From the NCBI GenBank assembly GCA_009760855.2, contig WPIO01000005.1, positions 2,301,001 to 2,365,000 of the forward strand: a DNA stretch of 64,000 nt, in the 5' to 3' direction. Of this stretch, positions 34,725 through 41,849 are shown in pieces. Position 1 is the stretch's first letter. Every line of letters begins with the position of its first letter. The position numbers and the translations under genes are program-made. This stretch comes from Cristatella mucedo (taxonomy: Eukaryota; Bryozoa; Phylactolaemata; Cristatellidae). Under the pieces are notes generated by a model that was not told the origin of the DNA, did not search any database, and saw only the letters and a list, made by a program, of their open reading frames with translations.

Positions 34725-36088
34725 TGGGCTCACATGCGAACGAACTTTCGCGAACACACACACAGACACAAACACACATGCAAACACACACTATTACACT
34801 AACAAACCCATTTCTTCGTTGCACGGAAAAGGTCTGCTTGAGGTCTCGGCATATTTAAATGAACTGCTAATGAAAATGAACTACCGTCACCTACCGCTGG
34901 AGTGCACATCCCTATTAACACTGGCAATATTTTTCAAAATAGACTCACTAGAAGTCACTGCACAGGTAACGAGTCTGAAACCAGGCTCTCCGAAACGCAT
35001 TCGGCATATTGAGCAGAAAATTCTTAAGCAGCTGTTCGTAAATCGCGATTGAGGGCAGACAAAAGCTCTTTCCTTACATTAGTGTTTCATGGCAAGTCGT
35101 ATGACCAAGCAAAAGCCAGCGGCCGCAGCTTACCAGCTCCATAGATGGCTGTTCTCTGGCTTCCGGTTTCCTGAAAATAGACTAGTTATCAGGATGGTAG
35201 GGATTGCAAGGCGCATCTACCGCTTGCTCGAGCAGCATGCAGATGACGCCCAGCGAGCCAAAGTGCCAGCGATGCTGGCGATGTCTCCAACCGGCGCCGG
35301 TAGCCGAGCACAGGGACAGTTAAGAATCTGCAGTGAAGGATTGCTAGACTGGCGTCTGGCACCCGCTGCTGCAGCCCATGCTCAGCAGCAGCGGCAAGCA
35401 GCAGCCGATGCAGCCACGCGGGCTTTTCACTTACGGCCTGCCAATCCTTCAGGACGGCTCGCGCTTGACAAAGCCTCGTCACGGCTTCGGCGGCCAGCCT
35501 ATCCGCGGCGGACGCTGTCGTTCTGCTGTCGAGCAGAGCCGCCCTCAGCGCGTCCATCGCTCGCACGGCAGTGGCGAGCAGCTGAGCGCTGCGCCCGTCG
35601 GCGACCACGTCCAGCAGGCTGGCGTCGACGCTGGCCGCCGACGCTTGGGCGCCGGCGGCGGCGGCGGCGGCGGCGACAGCCTGAGGCGCAGCCGCAGGCG
35701 CCGGACCGTGAGCTCGAGGCGCGCTGAGCTGGCGCTCCGACCGAGTCGCCGACGTCGTAGCCGTCATCGTCGTCGCTATCGTTTCGGAGCGAAACAAGTC
35801 GTCGGCGATGCGATGCTCGTCCTGCTCTTCAGCCGCGCGCGCCGACGCCGCTGCGGCCCTGCTGGCAACGCGGCCCTGGTCCGCCGAGCCGCTTCTGCTG
35901 CTAGCCGCCTTCGGGTCGCGGCCAGGTTTGGCCACCTCGTCCAAGCCGACTACGCCGCCGCAGTGTCGAGCTTTACCGGCGGCGGTGGCGTCGTCCAAGG
36001 CAGCCGGGTCTTCGCGGCCGCCCAGCCTCGCGCTGCCGAAGGTCGTCGCCGGCGCTTTAGCCGGAGCGCCCTTCCGCTTTCCCGACAT
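9156..36088 (-). CDS. soxD: SoxD-family HMG-box transcription factor, nine-exon gene model
   Basis: Spliced model of 2028 nt encoding 675 residues, comparable with vertebrate SOX5/6/13 (about 620-830). SoxD proteins are nuclear HMG-box factors that bind the minor groove at AACAAT-type sites. They dimerise through an N-terminal coiled coil and have no known activation domain of their own. Seen here: an Ala-rich N terminus with a predicted coiled coil at residues about 157-210, a linker, the HMG box at about 455-533 ([15 protein letters not shown] in exon 6, PFYEEQ in exon 7, RPRPKRTC at the exon 7/8 join), the SoxD-typical [12 protein letters not shown] just after the box, and an acidic C terminus ([13 protein letters not shown]). 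All eight introns start GT and end AG and all phases match. Introns range from 95 bp to 10.7 kb. Exons 1-3 are weaker, and further exons in the 10.7-kb intron cannot be excluded. Confidence 0.87.
9486..9579 (-). other. Possible alternative soxD terminal exon
   Basis: On the minus strand a second TTATAG|AT acceptor is followed in the same phase by a short acidic frame, [18 protein letters not shown], and a stop. It could be joined to exon 8 in place of exon 9. The site resembles the exon 9 start (TTATAGATG...TTGC). No transcript evidence is available, and it could be a chance match or a decayed duplicate. Confidence 0.25.
10552..10730 (-). CDS. soxD: soxD exon 8: end of HMG box and SoxD signature
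   Basis: The acceptor is ACGTTTTAG; the first G completes the Arg codon begun in exon 7, then [20 protein letters not shown] follows. This block is diagnostic of the SoxD group. The rest ([14 protein letters not shown]...) is lineage-specific. The donor is GCCG|GTAAGA, leaving one base. Confidence 0.97.
11285..11425 (+). mobile_element. SINE-2 copy
   Basis: Head GTGCTGGTTAAGGTGCTCGC, a damaged B-box region (GTGGGCTCCTGACCGAGGC), then AGCACCTGAATAAAGATCAA, CTTCTCTGGGGGCGCTATAC and AAATGAATTATAT. It lies in soxD intron 7, antisense to the gene. Confidence 0.85.
11685..12152 (+). mobile_element. LINE-A fragment
   Basis: Plus-strand frame reads [20 protein letters not shown], then [18 protein letters not shown], the region C-terminal to the reverse transcriptase, followed by frameshifted remains and a 3' UTR that ends in TATTATTATTATTAC. 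It lacks the usual GCGCC...GGGCGC tail core, so the tail is internally deleted. It lies in soxD intron 7, antisense. Confidence 0.88.
12471..12522. repeat. (TC)n then (TG)n microsatellite
   Basis: About 15 bp of TC repeat, then about 36 bp of pure TG repeat, in soxD intron 7. Confidence 0.97.
12829..13000 (+). mobile_element. SINE-1 copy
   Basis: GTGATGGCACACTAGGTAAGG head, GACCTCGGTCCCGAGTTCGA (a short deletion removes part of the arm before the B box), GGCTCTTCTGTCGCTATACA and AATCAGCGAGTATTTATTT end. Confidence 0.88.
13928..14033 (-). CDS. soxD: soxD exon 7: middle of HMG box
   Basis: 106 nt. The acceptor is TTCTGTTCTCGCTAAG; GT completes Gly with exon 6, then [24 protein letters not shown] and NHPDYRY follow. 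The donor AG|GTATTG leaves two bases that complete Arg with exon 8. Oddities within the family: Thr-Thr before the conserved Trp where vertebrate SoxD has Ser-Arg, and Asn-His-Pro-Asp-Tyr where Lys-Tyr-Pro-Asp-Tyr is usual. The exon is too short for long-ORF detection and was found by reading. Confidence 0.97.
14404..14512. repeat. Local tandem duplication, about 45-bp core
   Basis: AGCACAGGACAAAGT, TCTGCAGAAATTTGGCA and GGGTGGGAA occur twice, about 65 bp apart, with minor differences. Confidence 0.85.
15206..15272. repeat. (GA)n microsatellite
   Basis: Pure GA repeat with one AAAC interruption near 15258. It is followed at about 15300 by a run of ten Cs. Lies in soxD intron 6. Confidence 0.97.
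17105..17290 (-). mobile_element. LINE-B 3' tail fragment
   Basis: Plus strand: AATAATAATAAATG, TCTTTCCAGGTGCTTTACAA, a GTCGCAAGAGCAG stretch and TGACATGCAAGGTACCGTGC, in the same order as the 49170-49300 LINE-B copy. Non-coding and diverged. Confidence 0.6.
17876..17914. repeat. (CA)n microsatellite
   Basis: A CA repeat flanked on the left by ACGC variants. Confidence 0.95.
18493..18563. repeat. (CACG)n and (CA)n compound microsatellite
   Basis: Tetranucleotide GCAC repeats with a GTGC interruption, changing to CA repeats at the right end. Confidence 0.95.
19444..19620 (-). CDS. soxD: soxD exon 6: start of HMG box
   Basis: 177 nt. The acceptor is CCTTCGGCTCAG; GA completes Arg with exon 5. 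After a short lysine-rich lead come [20 protein letters not shown] and [17 protein letters not shown]. These match SoxD ([20 protein letters not shown] and MHNSNISKILG) better than other Sox groups. The donor CTCG|GTAAGC splits the Gly codon. Confidence 0.99.
19709..19882 (+). mobile_element. SINE-1 copy, right arm of an inverted pair
   Basis: Full family layout: GATGGCACACTAGGTAAGG, GACCTTGGTCCCGAGG, B box GGTTCGAATCC, GGGCGATCCTTTATCGCC, GGCTCTTCTTTTGCCACA, AATCAGCTAGTATTTTTTT. It sits in soxD intron 5, starting about 88 bp from the exon 6 acceptor, antisense to soxD. Confidence 0.92.
19896..19967. repeat. (GA)n microsatellite
   Basis: 72 bp of GA repeat immediately after the SINE-1 tail, in soxD intron 5. 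On the soxD transcript it is a (CU)n run. Confidence 0.97.
20100..20262 (-). mobile_element. SINE-1 copy, left arm of an inverted pair
   Basis: Reverse complement of the family: AACAGCCTCTTTTTGTATAG, GCGACAAAATAGCCTTTACG, GGACCGAGGTCGTGAAAGC, TGCCATCACGGCTCACC. It points toward the copy at 19709-19882, separated by about 220 bp that include a (GA)n. Confidence 0.92.
20396..20668. repeat. (GA)n-rich tract
   Basis: A short GA tract at 20396-20430, then long GA repeats at 20515-20610 and 20622-20668 separated by TACTCCACAA. The intervening DNA (20431-20514) is unique. All in soxD intron 5. Confidence 0.95.
21052..21226 (-). CDS. soxD: soxD exon 5: linker before the HMG box
   Basis: 175 nt. The acceptor is GCTTTTATTAG, phase 0 start ([16 protein letters not shown]), then an Ala/Thr-rich stretch and [20 protein letters not shown]. 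The donor AGCA|GTGAGT leaves one base that makes Arg with exon 6. The Pro/Ser/acidic linker is typical of the poorly conserved segment before the box, and the phase match supports it. Confidence 0.88.
21322..21679 (-). CDS. soxD: soxD exon 4: hydrophobic and Gln-containing central region
   Basis: 358 nt. I chose the acceptor TGTAGGTGTTCACAG because it fits the two bases left by exon 3. An alternative acceptor 10 bp upstream (CCGTTGTAG, exon start 21689) would need one base. The frame reads [20 protein letters not shown], later [13 protein letters not shown] and a Met/Ala/Pro-rich end ([15 protein letters not shown]). The donor GAG|GTATAT is phase 0. It is separated from exon 5 by only 95 bp. 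Confidence 0.85.
21826..21965 (-). mobile_element. SINE-2 copy
   Basis: Reverse complement: AATTCATTTATATAGCGCCC, TAAGAGAACTTAATCTC, TATTCAGGCGCTTCACATAT, the B box inside GGAGCTCGAGCCC, and the head GCACCTTAACTGCTAGACCA. Sense to soxD, about 150 bp upstream of the exon 4 acceptor. Confidence 0.92.
21990..22730. repeat. Purine-rich block with two long (GA)n tracts
   Basis: About 740 bp that is almost all A and G on the plus strand, with pure GA repeats at 22069-22147 and 22594-22669 and imperfect GAGA/GAAA elsewhere. Long RE/LS frames here are products of the repeat, not genes. Confidence 0.95.
24349..24418 (-). CDS. soxD: soxD exon 3 (probable)
   Basis: 70 nt between a strong acceptor (CGCCTTCTCTTGGCAG) and a donor AAGAG|GTAACT. 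Only the frame that fits exons 2 and 4 stays open: [20 protein letters not shown]. The HMP(VVV) motif resembles the HMPPLMIP/NMPYVMIP motif that follows the coiled coil in vertebrate SOX6/SOX13. Phase in 1, out 2. Confidence 0.65.
25078..25123. repeat. Perfect 23-bp tandem duplication with palindromic E-box
   Basis: Two head-to-tail units, each CCCACGTGGG followed by TTAACGTTATAGG. Each unit contains the palindromes CCCACGTGGG (core CACGTG), GTTAAC and AACGTT. Confidence 0.92.
26245..26330. repeat. (CA)n microsatellite
   Basis: About 86 bp of uninterrupted CA repeat in soxD intron 2. Confidence 0.98.
27120..27625 (+). mobile_element. LINE-A fragment with tail
   Basis: Remnant frame [20 protein letters not shown], a second frame with later remains, a 3' UTR (CCATGATTCGTCCTTTATGT, CACTAACCATTCGATCGTGC) and the tail AAAGTGCCTAGAAAGAGATT, GAGTTCTCTGAAGG, ATTCATTATTATAATTATT. 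5'-truncated and frameshifted. Confidence 0.92.
28485..28590 (+). mobile_element. LINE-A 3' tail
   Basis: GCTTCCTTTACAGCATAATG, TAAAGTGCCTAGAGAGAATA, GGTCTCTGAAGGCACTAAAC, then (ATT)n. Non-coding. Confidence 0.85.
28928..29003 (-). mobile_element. LINE-A 3' tail
   Basis: Minus orientation: AATAATAATATGAAT on the plus strand, then GGCGCCCTAAGAGAACATAA and TCTCTTTCTAGGCAC. Confidence 0.8.
30407..30474. repeat. (GA)n microsatellite
   Basis: 68 bp of GA repeat in soxD intron 2. Confidence 0.98.
32397..32490 (-). mobile_element. LINE-A 3' tail
   Basis: GATAATAATAATAATATTAA on the plus strand followed by CACCCTTAGAGGACAAAATC and TCTTTCTGAGCACAT, an eroded GCGCC...GGGCGC tail core. Confidence 0.75.
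32710..33225 (-). mobile_element. LINE-A fragment with tail
   Basis: The minus-strand frame contains [29 protein letters not shown] and [15 protein letters not shown], the extreme C terminus of the LINE ORF2. The 3' tail on the plus strand is ATAATAATAATACATTTGAT, AAAGCGCCCTCAGAGAACTC, AATCTCTTTCTAGGCAC. 5'-truncated; sense to soxD in intron 2. Confidence 0.93.
34678..34792. repeat. (CA)n microsatellites
   Basis: CA repeat at 34678-34722 and an imperfect CACA/GACA tract at 34755-34792. Confidence 0.95.
35134..35170 (-). CDS. soxD: soxD exon 2, a 37-nt exon (probable)
   Basis: It has an excellent acceptor (AGTCTATTTTCAG) and donor (GAGCTG|GTAAGC), and continues phase 0 from exon 1 as [12 protein letters not shown] plus one base, which exon 3 completes to Ala. 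The protein sequence itself is not recognisable, so the call rests on splice sites and phase. Confidence 0.55.
35435..36088 (-). CDS. soxD: soxD exon 1: N terminus with predicted coiled coil
   Basis: 654 nt, 218 residues. The start [11 protein letters not shown] is the first ATG of an open frame that continues upstream without another ATG; its Kozak context is not strong. The region is Ala-rich, with a (GGC)n-encoded alanine run at residues about 132-150. Residues about 157-218 are helical and leucine-spaced: SLLDVVADG, then [20 protein letters not shown], ending in LKDWQA. This resembles the SoxD coiled-coil block (SLADVVDTL..., QLxxxxxxLxxLREQLLAAH, LLSKDWK). The donor GCC|GTAAGT is perfect. 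The link to soxD is an inference from strand, position, phase and this weak similarity. Confidence 0.68.
35651..35676. repeat. (GGC)n trinucleotide repeat in soxD exon 1
   Basis: About eight GGC units on the plus strand. On the coding minus strand they give an alanine run (codons GCC). Confidence 0.9.
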
Positions 36089-38740
36089 CTGCCTGGCAAT
36101 GGAAGTGGCAGCAACGATTCGGAATTTCGACCGGCGGCGGCGCCACCGCCGAGGGTCGGACGAATATTCCGAGACTCGAAGTGAAATAATAATGTCTTGG
36201 TGAATACGCTCCAATTAATGCACCGCTTGCAGCTGGCGAGGAGGACGCGTGCGGTTCGAAGAGAGCGGCGGCCCACCCCTAGGCCGACAGGGCGGCGGCG
36301 CCGGCGAAGTGGCGGCCACGGCCGCGGCGCGAGTCGGCCTTCCTTCCTTCGGACGGACGGACGGACGTGGCTAGCGCGGAGGCGGCGACGCTCCTCCTCT
36401 GGCGAGCGGCGCCGGCTCCTTCGGAAGAAGCTATGGGCGCGGCGCTCAGCCGTCGGCGCCGGAGCGGCCGAGGGCGGCAACAACAATAGGGGCCGGCTAA
36501 TAAGAATGCGCGTGCCCGAATCGATAACGCAAAGAGCACTGTGAATGACCATCGCCGCTCGTAAAACAATGGGCCTAATTAGCTGGAGGTTTCTATCTGC
36601 GGTAACTGCGCTAATCAATGCACTCTAAGGGGGAAGAGGAGAGTGCAACGGCAATCAAACGCTGGACCGCTGGCAAGGGGTTGGCCTACAGAGCCGGTCG
36701 CTGGGGGCTGGGCGGTACGCGGCAAGAGCCAGGCCGACGAGGGAACGGTGCGCGCGTGCGCTGCGCGCCTGTGCGAGAGGTGGCGCGCGGGCGACCTCGC
36801 CTGCAACCGCGGCCGCCCTTTAGTTCCTTAAGCTCCAACCGCATCCGTCCCGGCGAATTGGCGAGCTTTGATCGGCCGGCGCACCGGCGAACTCGCTGGA
36901 GCCGCGGCCCGGGCGGCGTCGGGGGTCGCTCTCTGCGGCAAGTCGTCCGAGCACGGCCGACGCGAGGGATTCTATCGATAGCACCGGCGCTGCTAACTGG
37001 CCGCTTCGCAGAAATGTCTATATTCCAAGGCGGTAGCAGAAGCTCATTAGGTAAATCTAATTACGCCAAACAATGCCCCTTCATTGCCCACAATACGACA
37101 ATACGGTCGGCCCGAGGAAAATCGACAAGGCTTACTGAGCTCGAGGGGATAAAAAGCGCGCTTATCTAGAGCGGCTGCCTACCCAACTCAAGACAGTTGC
37201 TGCCTCGGATGCCGCCCACTTCGGCCAGAGCGCTCATCCGGGCTCGCGGGGTCGTCGCCACAGCCGCTGTTGCCGACGATTGGGGCCCGGCGGTCGCTTG
37301 CAGACGACTCTCGTGCTGTCAGCGCCGAGCACTCCTGGGTCGACTCGAGCGACGCACACTCGGCGACGCGCACTCGGCAATAGAGCGGCGCCCCTTCTTT
37401 TCACCGGACGTCGGACAGCTGGCAAGCCTTGAGCTTCGCATCGACCCAGCTGACGAGGAAGGCCCGAGCCAAATAGAGGCCCGAGTAATTTGGCAGCCAG
37501 GCGCCGACCCTCGGGCGGTCTAACCGCGGACAAGCCGCTGCCGTCCCAGGCGGCAACGGTCGCATTCCCCTCACGTCCTTATTCCCTCAGAGGTGAGTGG
37601 GTCGGGGAAGAGACTAGCGGAAAGCAGTTACGGCGGCAGCCAATAAGGTCGTCGTTTCAGTCTACATGAAGTCCACGACGGTTGCTAGCTCTTTTTGGCA
37701 GTGCAGCGGGGCGGGGCGGGGGGGGGGGGGCGGCGGCGACAGACTAGCGAATTGCCGCTGCTATGAAGCTCGGTGCATGCGTTGGATCGCTGGCGTACCT
37801 CACCACAACCAGCCTCGAAGGCTCACTGCACTCACGCGCCGGTAAAGGTCGTCCTCATTATGGGCGCTTTGTGGGCGATATTTTCGAGATAGACCCCGGC
37901 AGCGCCCGAAAAAGCCGCTCGCTCAAAGATCCGTCGCCCTGCAGTAAGCAGACAAACTCATGCGGCGTCCGTCGAACAGGGGCGCAATGGCGACCATAAA
38001 TTTTACGGTCGCCATTGATCTTCAGACAAATGCTCCATCCACCGCTATCACGGCCTATCGTAATTGGCGGCGACGTCATCCTCAGGCCACCCGTCTTTGT
38101 TTGATAGCTGCGATTGTTAAGGCGCGTCAGCTTCGGCCAGCCCGCTCCGAATCGGGACGATGGATGACGATGCGGCGTCGGCAATCGACTGCGGGGGGGG
38201 GGGGGCGTGGTCGAGACAGTTCTCGACCGCCTCGACCATTACCGGCAGCTGGCCGTCGCAAGCCTTTCGGCGTGAAACATTGCGGTCGCCCGGCGGTCTT
38301 GTACACACTAGCCGGAACAGCGAATAGCTGATAGAGTTAGACCGGCCGGACGGAACGAGGCCGACGACAACGACGGATGACCGCTCTACTGGGAGCGTGC
38401 TTCGCCCAGAAGACGTCTTGCAAAATGCGGGGTAGCTCTCGCGTTGGTTGTCGTGCCGGACGCGAAGCCGGCCGGCCAGCTGCGCCAATGCTGGGCCGTC
38501 GCGGGGCAGCCTCCGGCGGTAAAAGCGGGGCTCGGCCGGCGGCTGCGGCGGTAAATCAAAGGAGCTGCTGAGGGTCGGCTGCGACGACCGCCTAGGTTAT
38601 CCTTTCGTCCGCGTATTCGGACGCCGCAGATGCCTCCTGCTGCTGCAGTGAGGCGTTCAGTGCCCCGATTCTCGCCGGCTCGGCTGAACGACTGCTTGGG
38701 TGCATAGACGCGACGAAGCGAGTGCGTCGGCTCGGTCCGC
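36089..38740. promoter_or_regulatory. GC-rich CpG-dense region upstream of soxD
   Basis: Together with exon 1 this makes a GC- and CpG-rich block of about 3.5 kb, unlike the AT-richer DNA around it, as expected for a promoter-associated island of a developmental gene. It contains AAACAATGG (36564-36572) beside CCTAATTAG, AAACAATG (37068-37075) and G-runs at 37704-37735 and 38191-38205. Long open frames on both strands are explained by high GC, with no recognisable domains. The transcription start is not located. Confidence 0.5.
37700..37737 (+). other. G-run cluster, potential G-quadruplex
   Basis: GCGGGGCGGGGC followed by a run of about twelve Gs and GGCGGCGG. It provides at least four closely spaced G-tracts. 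A second G-run lies at about 38191-38205. Confidence 0.7.
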
Positions 38741-38744
38741 ATAA

Positions 38745-38840
38745 AAATAATAATAGTAATAAAATAATAAACTTGAACAGCGCCCTCAGATAACCCTAGT
38801 CTTTTCAAGGCACTTTCAATATACTGTAAAGGGTTCGTGC
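38745..38840 (-). mobile_element. LINE-A 3' tail
   Basis: ATAATAATAGTAATAAAATA on the plus strand, then CAGCGCCCTCAGATAACCCT, AGTCTTTTCAAGGCACTTT and an ACTGTAAAGGG stretch. Confidence 0.8.
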
Positions 38841-39004
38841 CCACTATGGTTAGACGGGACGGGGTTAGTTTTACGTGCAGCGTACGTCCACTTCGATCCA
38901 CACGTAGTTCGGGTCGACGGCAGCAGTACAACGCGATCCGACCGGCAACACCCAGCCGCATGTGCCGGTTTGGATGACAGTTCGAAATAAGTCACAACGT
39001 GTCG

Positions 39005-39165
39005 GCAACCGAGCTGGTTTGGGCCAATGGTTAAGGCGCTCGCCCCGACTAAGGTCAAGGTGAATATATTAGACCAAGGTCGTGGGGTCGAGCCCAGTGG
39101 CATATGCGAAGTGCCCGAATAGAGATTACGTAAGTTTAAAGTGCTGTACAAATGAAGTACATTTT
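39005..39165 (+). mobile_element. SINE-2 copy
   Basis: GAGCTGGTTTGGGCCAATGG, TTAAGGCGCTCGCCCCGACT, B box GGGGTCGAGCCC, GCATATGCGAAGTGCCCGAA, TAGAGATTACGTAAG, CTGTACAAATGAAGTAC. It has a short internal duplication (AAGGTCAAGG...CCAAGGTCG). Confidence 0.88.
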
Positions 39166-39339
39166 TTAACCGTGGCAATAGCGAAGCGCTAGCTACTGAA
39201 CTACTGGGCACGGCAATTGCAGCGGCCGGCGAAGCAAAGCGCGGGCCGACGGGTGAACGCTGAGTGGCTAGCAAGAACAGCGTGACGAGCGCCTCGCGAC
39301 AGCGACGGATGACGATAAACCATTCTTTCGAACTCGGTC

Positions 39340-39655
39340 AGGGAGAGGGAGGGAGGGAGAGGAAGGGAGAGGGAGGGAGAGAGGAAGTGGGAGAAAGGGA
39401 GAGAGAGGAAAGAATGGAAAGAGGGAGGAGAGAGAGAGAGTGGGAGAAAAGTAGAGAGAGGTACACAAATAGAGAGGTAGAGATTGAGAGAGAAGGTAGA
39501 GAAAGTGAGAGATAGAAAGTTGCAAAAAGAGAATGAGGAAAGGAGAGTGTTTGAGAGAGAGAGAGAGAGAGAGAGGGCGGAGGAAAGAAGACAGGGAGAG
39601 AGAGGTACACAAGGAGTGTGATAGGGATAAAAAAAAAGATGAGAGAGAGAGGTGC
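39340..39655. repeat. Purine-rich (GGGA/GAGA)n tract
   Basis: About 315 bp nearly free of C and T on the plus strand. The motif shifts from GGGAGGGAGA to GAGAGA and GAAA. Confidence 0.93.
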
Positions 39656-40245
39656 GTGATGCACGAGGCGCCGTTGTTGCGGTGGCCGCTCGACGCGAGC
39701 GGCGGAGCCTACTACCGGGATGGCGCTGCGACTGGACTCACTCCGTGCTCCCACTGCTGCTGCAGGCTCGCGGTCGAACCACCGCTGCTCGCAGCCGGAG
39801 AAGGATGCTCGCTGTGCGAGCTCGCCACCTTTGAGAGTTCCGCCGCCGGGAACAATGGTGTGATGCAAACAATTGCAGATGACAATGGTTCGCCGTTTTT
39901 GTCTGCTGCCACAAAGCCGTTAGGTCGCCAAGGCCAGTGTAAACACGCTCGATTCCGGCGGTGGCGGTCGGTCGGCCGGTCGTGCCGCTCAGCCGGCCGG
40001 CCAGCCGCCGGTATCGTGCGAGCGCGCACTGCCTCAGCTCCTCCATCGACAACGCGCTGGCGCGATCGGATGCCTCGGTCTGACGTAGACCGGACGTACG
40101 AGCGTGCTCGGGAGGCGGTTGCCGCGGCCGTGAGCTCCGCGGCAGCTACAGGCGTTCTCGGTAGTCTTGTGAGGCTCAGCTGTCGTCATCGTCAAGCGCC
40201 GACTCTTTTCTTCCGGAAGTATCACGTTCTGTGCATGAGGGCTCA

Positions 40246-40400
40246 CTCAACAGCCTCCTTTACATAGCGGTAGACGAGCCCTGGCGTCTATCGGTCAGTG
40301 GCGATAGAGAATTGCACGAATCGATCCCACGACAGGGGGCATGTAGTTGGGGGCACCTTACCCCATAGGCTAAGACCAATACGCTTGCACACCTGTAGAA
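40246..40400 (-). mobile_element. Diverged SINE-1-related copy
   Basis: Reverse complement shows TTAGCCTATGGGGTAAGG, CTGTCGTGGGATCGATTCG (B box), TATCGCCACTGACCGATAG, GGCTCGTCTACCGCTATGTA and AAGGAGGCTGTTG, following the SINE-1 order with many differences. Confidence 0.65.
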
Positions 40401-40692
40401 GTGCGGTATAACTGGCAGGTTCCAGTCTCAGCACGGAATCGGCTACCATCAACAGTAAACGACGGCGACGCCGACTTCCCAGCGTCAAGCTGCCCACACC
40501 AACTTCCGGCGGGTAACTTGACATCGGACTTGGCGCCCAGATGAGCCTCGCAGGTGGAAGCTTTTTTCTCGCTCGGCCTCTAGTCTGGCCAACCCCCTCG
40601 GGGGGGGGGGGCTGTCGAGAGTAGCTTCGTCTGCGGGGACCGCGTCTGCCACGCCAGCTGGCGGCGGGCTACGTCGCCAAGAAATGTTTGCC

Positions 40693-40730
40693 AGAAGGAA
40701 GGAAGGAAGGAAGGAAGGAAGGAAGGAAAG
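40693..40730. repeat. (GGAA)n microsatellite
   Basis: About nine AAGG units. Confidence 0.97.
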
Positions 40731-41754
40731 GCTCACGTTTTATCACGTTCGTCGAGTGCTTACCCTACCTACCGCTGTGGGGCCAGCGCTTGCAGCAAGG
40801 AGCGTCGGAGCGATAGCGCTCCGACGTTCCTTCTCGAGGCTTAAGACGTACGCTCTCGCGCTATAAATTCTCTCCTTCGGTCCGCACTCAAAAGCGAAAT
40901 GCGATTAGCCGGCGGGCTGCTTCGGATGCGAGGTGAGCAGGGGCGCCAGGACTCGGGCTTTCGCTTGACGAGCCGAGCACAGGTGGCTATAGTGAACTCC
41001 AATATTTCTTTGGCGGGCCGACGAGTACGGAGCCAAATCCGCTCTGCCAACCGGATGCTGAAGCAGAGACTTTTCAATCGTCCGATCATCCCGCCCCGGT
41101 GTGGGCACCCGGACGATCGGCTCAACGGCCTATCTAGAGGCAGGTCATGCGGGAGGGTACCGAGGCGGCTTAGCATTTGTCGTCATTCGTCATCTGGCTC
41201 TTTGATGACGCCCTGTTTCCATTGGGGTCGAAGTGTCTCCGCTTGAATTTCGTCAGCCTCAATTTACATCTTTAAGATCAGCCTAACGAGCGGTCTGCTG
41301 CACAAGGAGCGTGAGCATGAGTGTACAGGCCTTCGCCCCGTAAACCCTTATCTTAAATATCGGTCGGGATACGAGCTCATAAAGCAATAGCGCGGATGCG
41401 GCAAGAACCTGCTGTCGTGACGCACCGCCAGAGGTCAACACTGATCACTGGACCACGTCATCGCTGGGCCGCGAGATCGCTGGATTGCTGGACCGCGAGA
41501 TTGCTCGAGATTGCCGGTCTGGTGGATGAACATTCCACGGTAAGGGCAATATCATTCTTACCTACAATACCAAAATAATTTGCGTCTGATGCAAAGTCTT
41601 GACTCGCGTGCTGCAAATTTCGACTGATACATAAGGTGTAAGCACCGTCCGTTCGGATTCTTTCGGACCCCACCTGCTTAATTGCCGTTCAATAAGCGTT
41701 GATTGTTCAAAGCGATTAGTTTGAAGGCACCATGCGATTAAATAACCCTAATTA

Positions 41755-41845
41755 CCATAAAGCTTCTTGACAGTAAATGCAAAGCGCCTAGAAAGAGACT
41801 GAGTTATCTGGGGGCGCTTTATCAAGTGTATCATTATTATTAAAA
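41755..41845 (+). mobile_element. LINE-A 3' tail
   Basis: GCAAAGCGCCTAGAAAGAGA, CTGAGTTATCTGGGGGCGCT, TTATCAAGTGTATCATTATT. Non-coding, with a well-kept stem-loop core. Confidence 0.88.
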
Positions 41846-41849
41846 TACT

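Larger units (their letters stand above)
24419..35133 (-). other. soxD intron 2
   Basis: 10.7 kb, the largest intron, with donor CTG|GTAAGC. It holds LINE-A pieces (27120-27625, 28485-28590, 28928-29003, 32397-32490, 32710-33225), (CA)n and (GA)n tracts, and a 23-bp tandem duplication (25078-25123). It may hide further small coding exons, since the vertebrate glutamine-rich part of the coiled coil has no counterpart in my model. Confidence 0.6.

Noticed and set aside
36197-37533. Long plus- and minus-strand frames in the GC-rich region upstream of soxD
   Set aside because: High GC leaves few stop codons. The frames overlap on both strands, are Arg/Pro/Ala-rich and have no domain or splice support.
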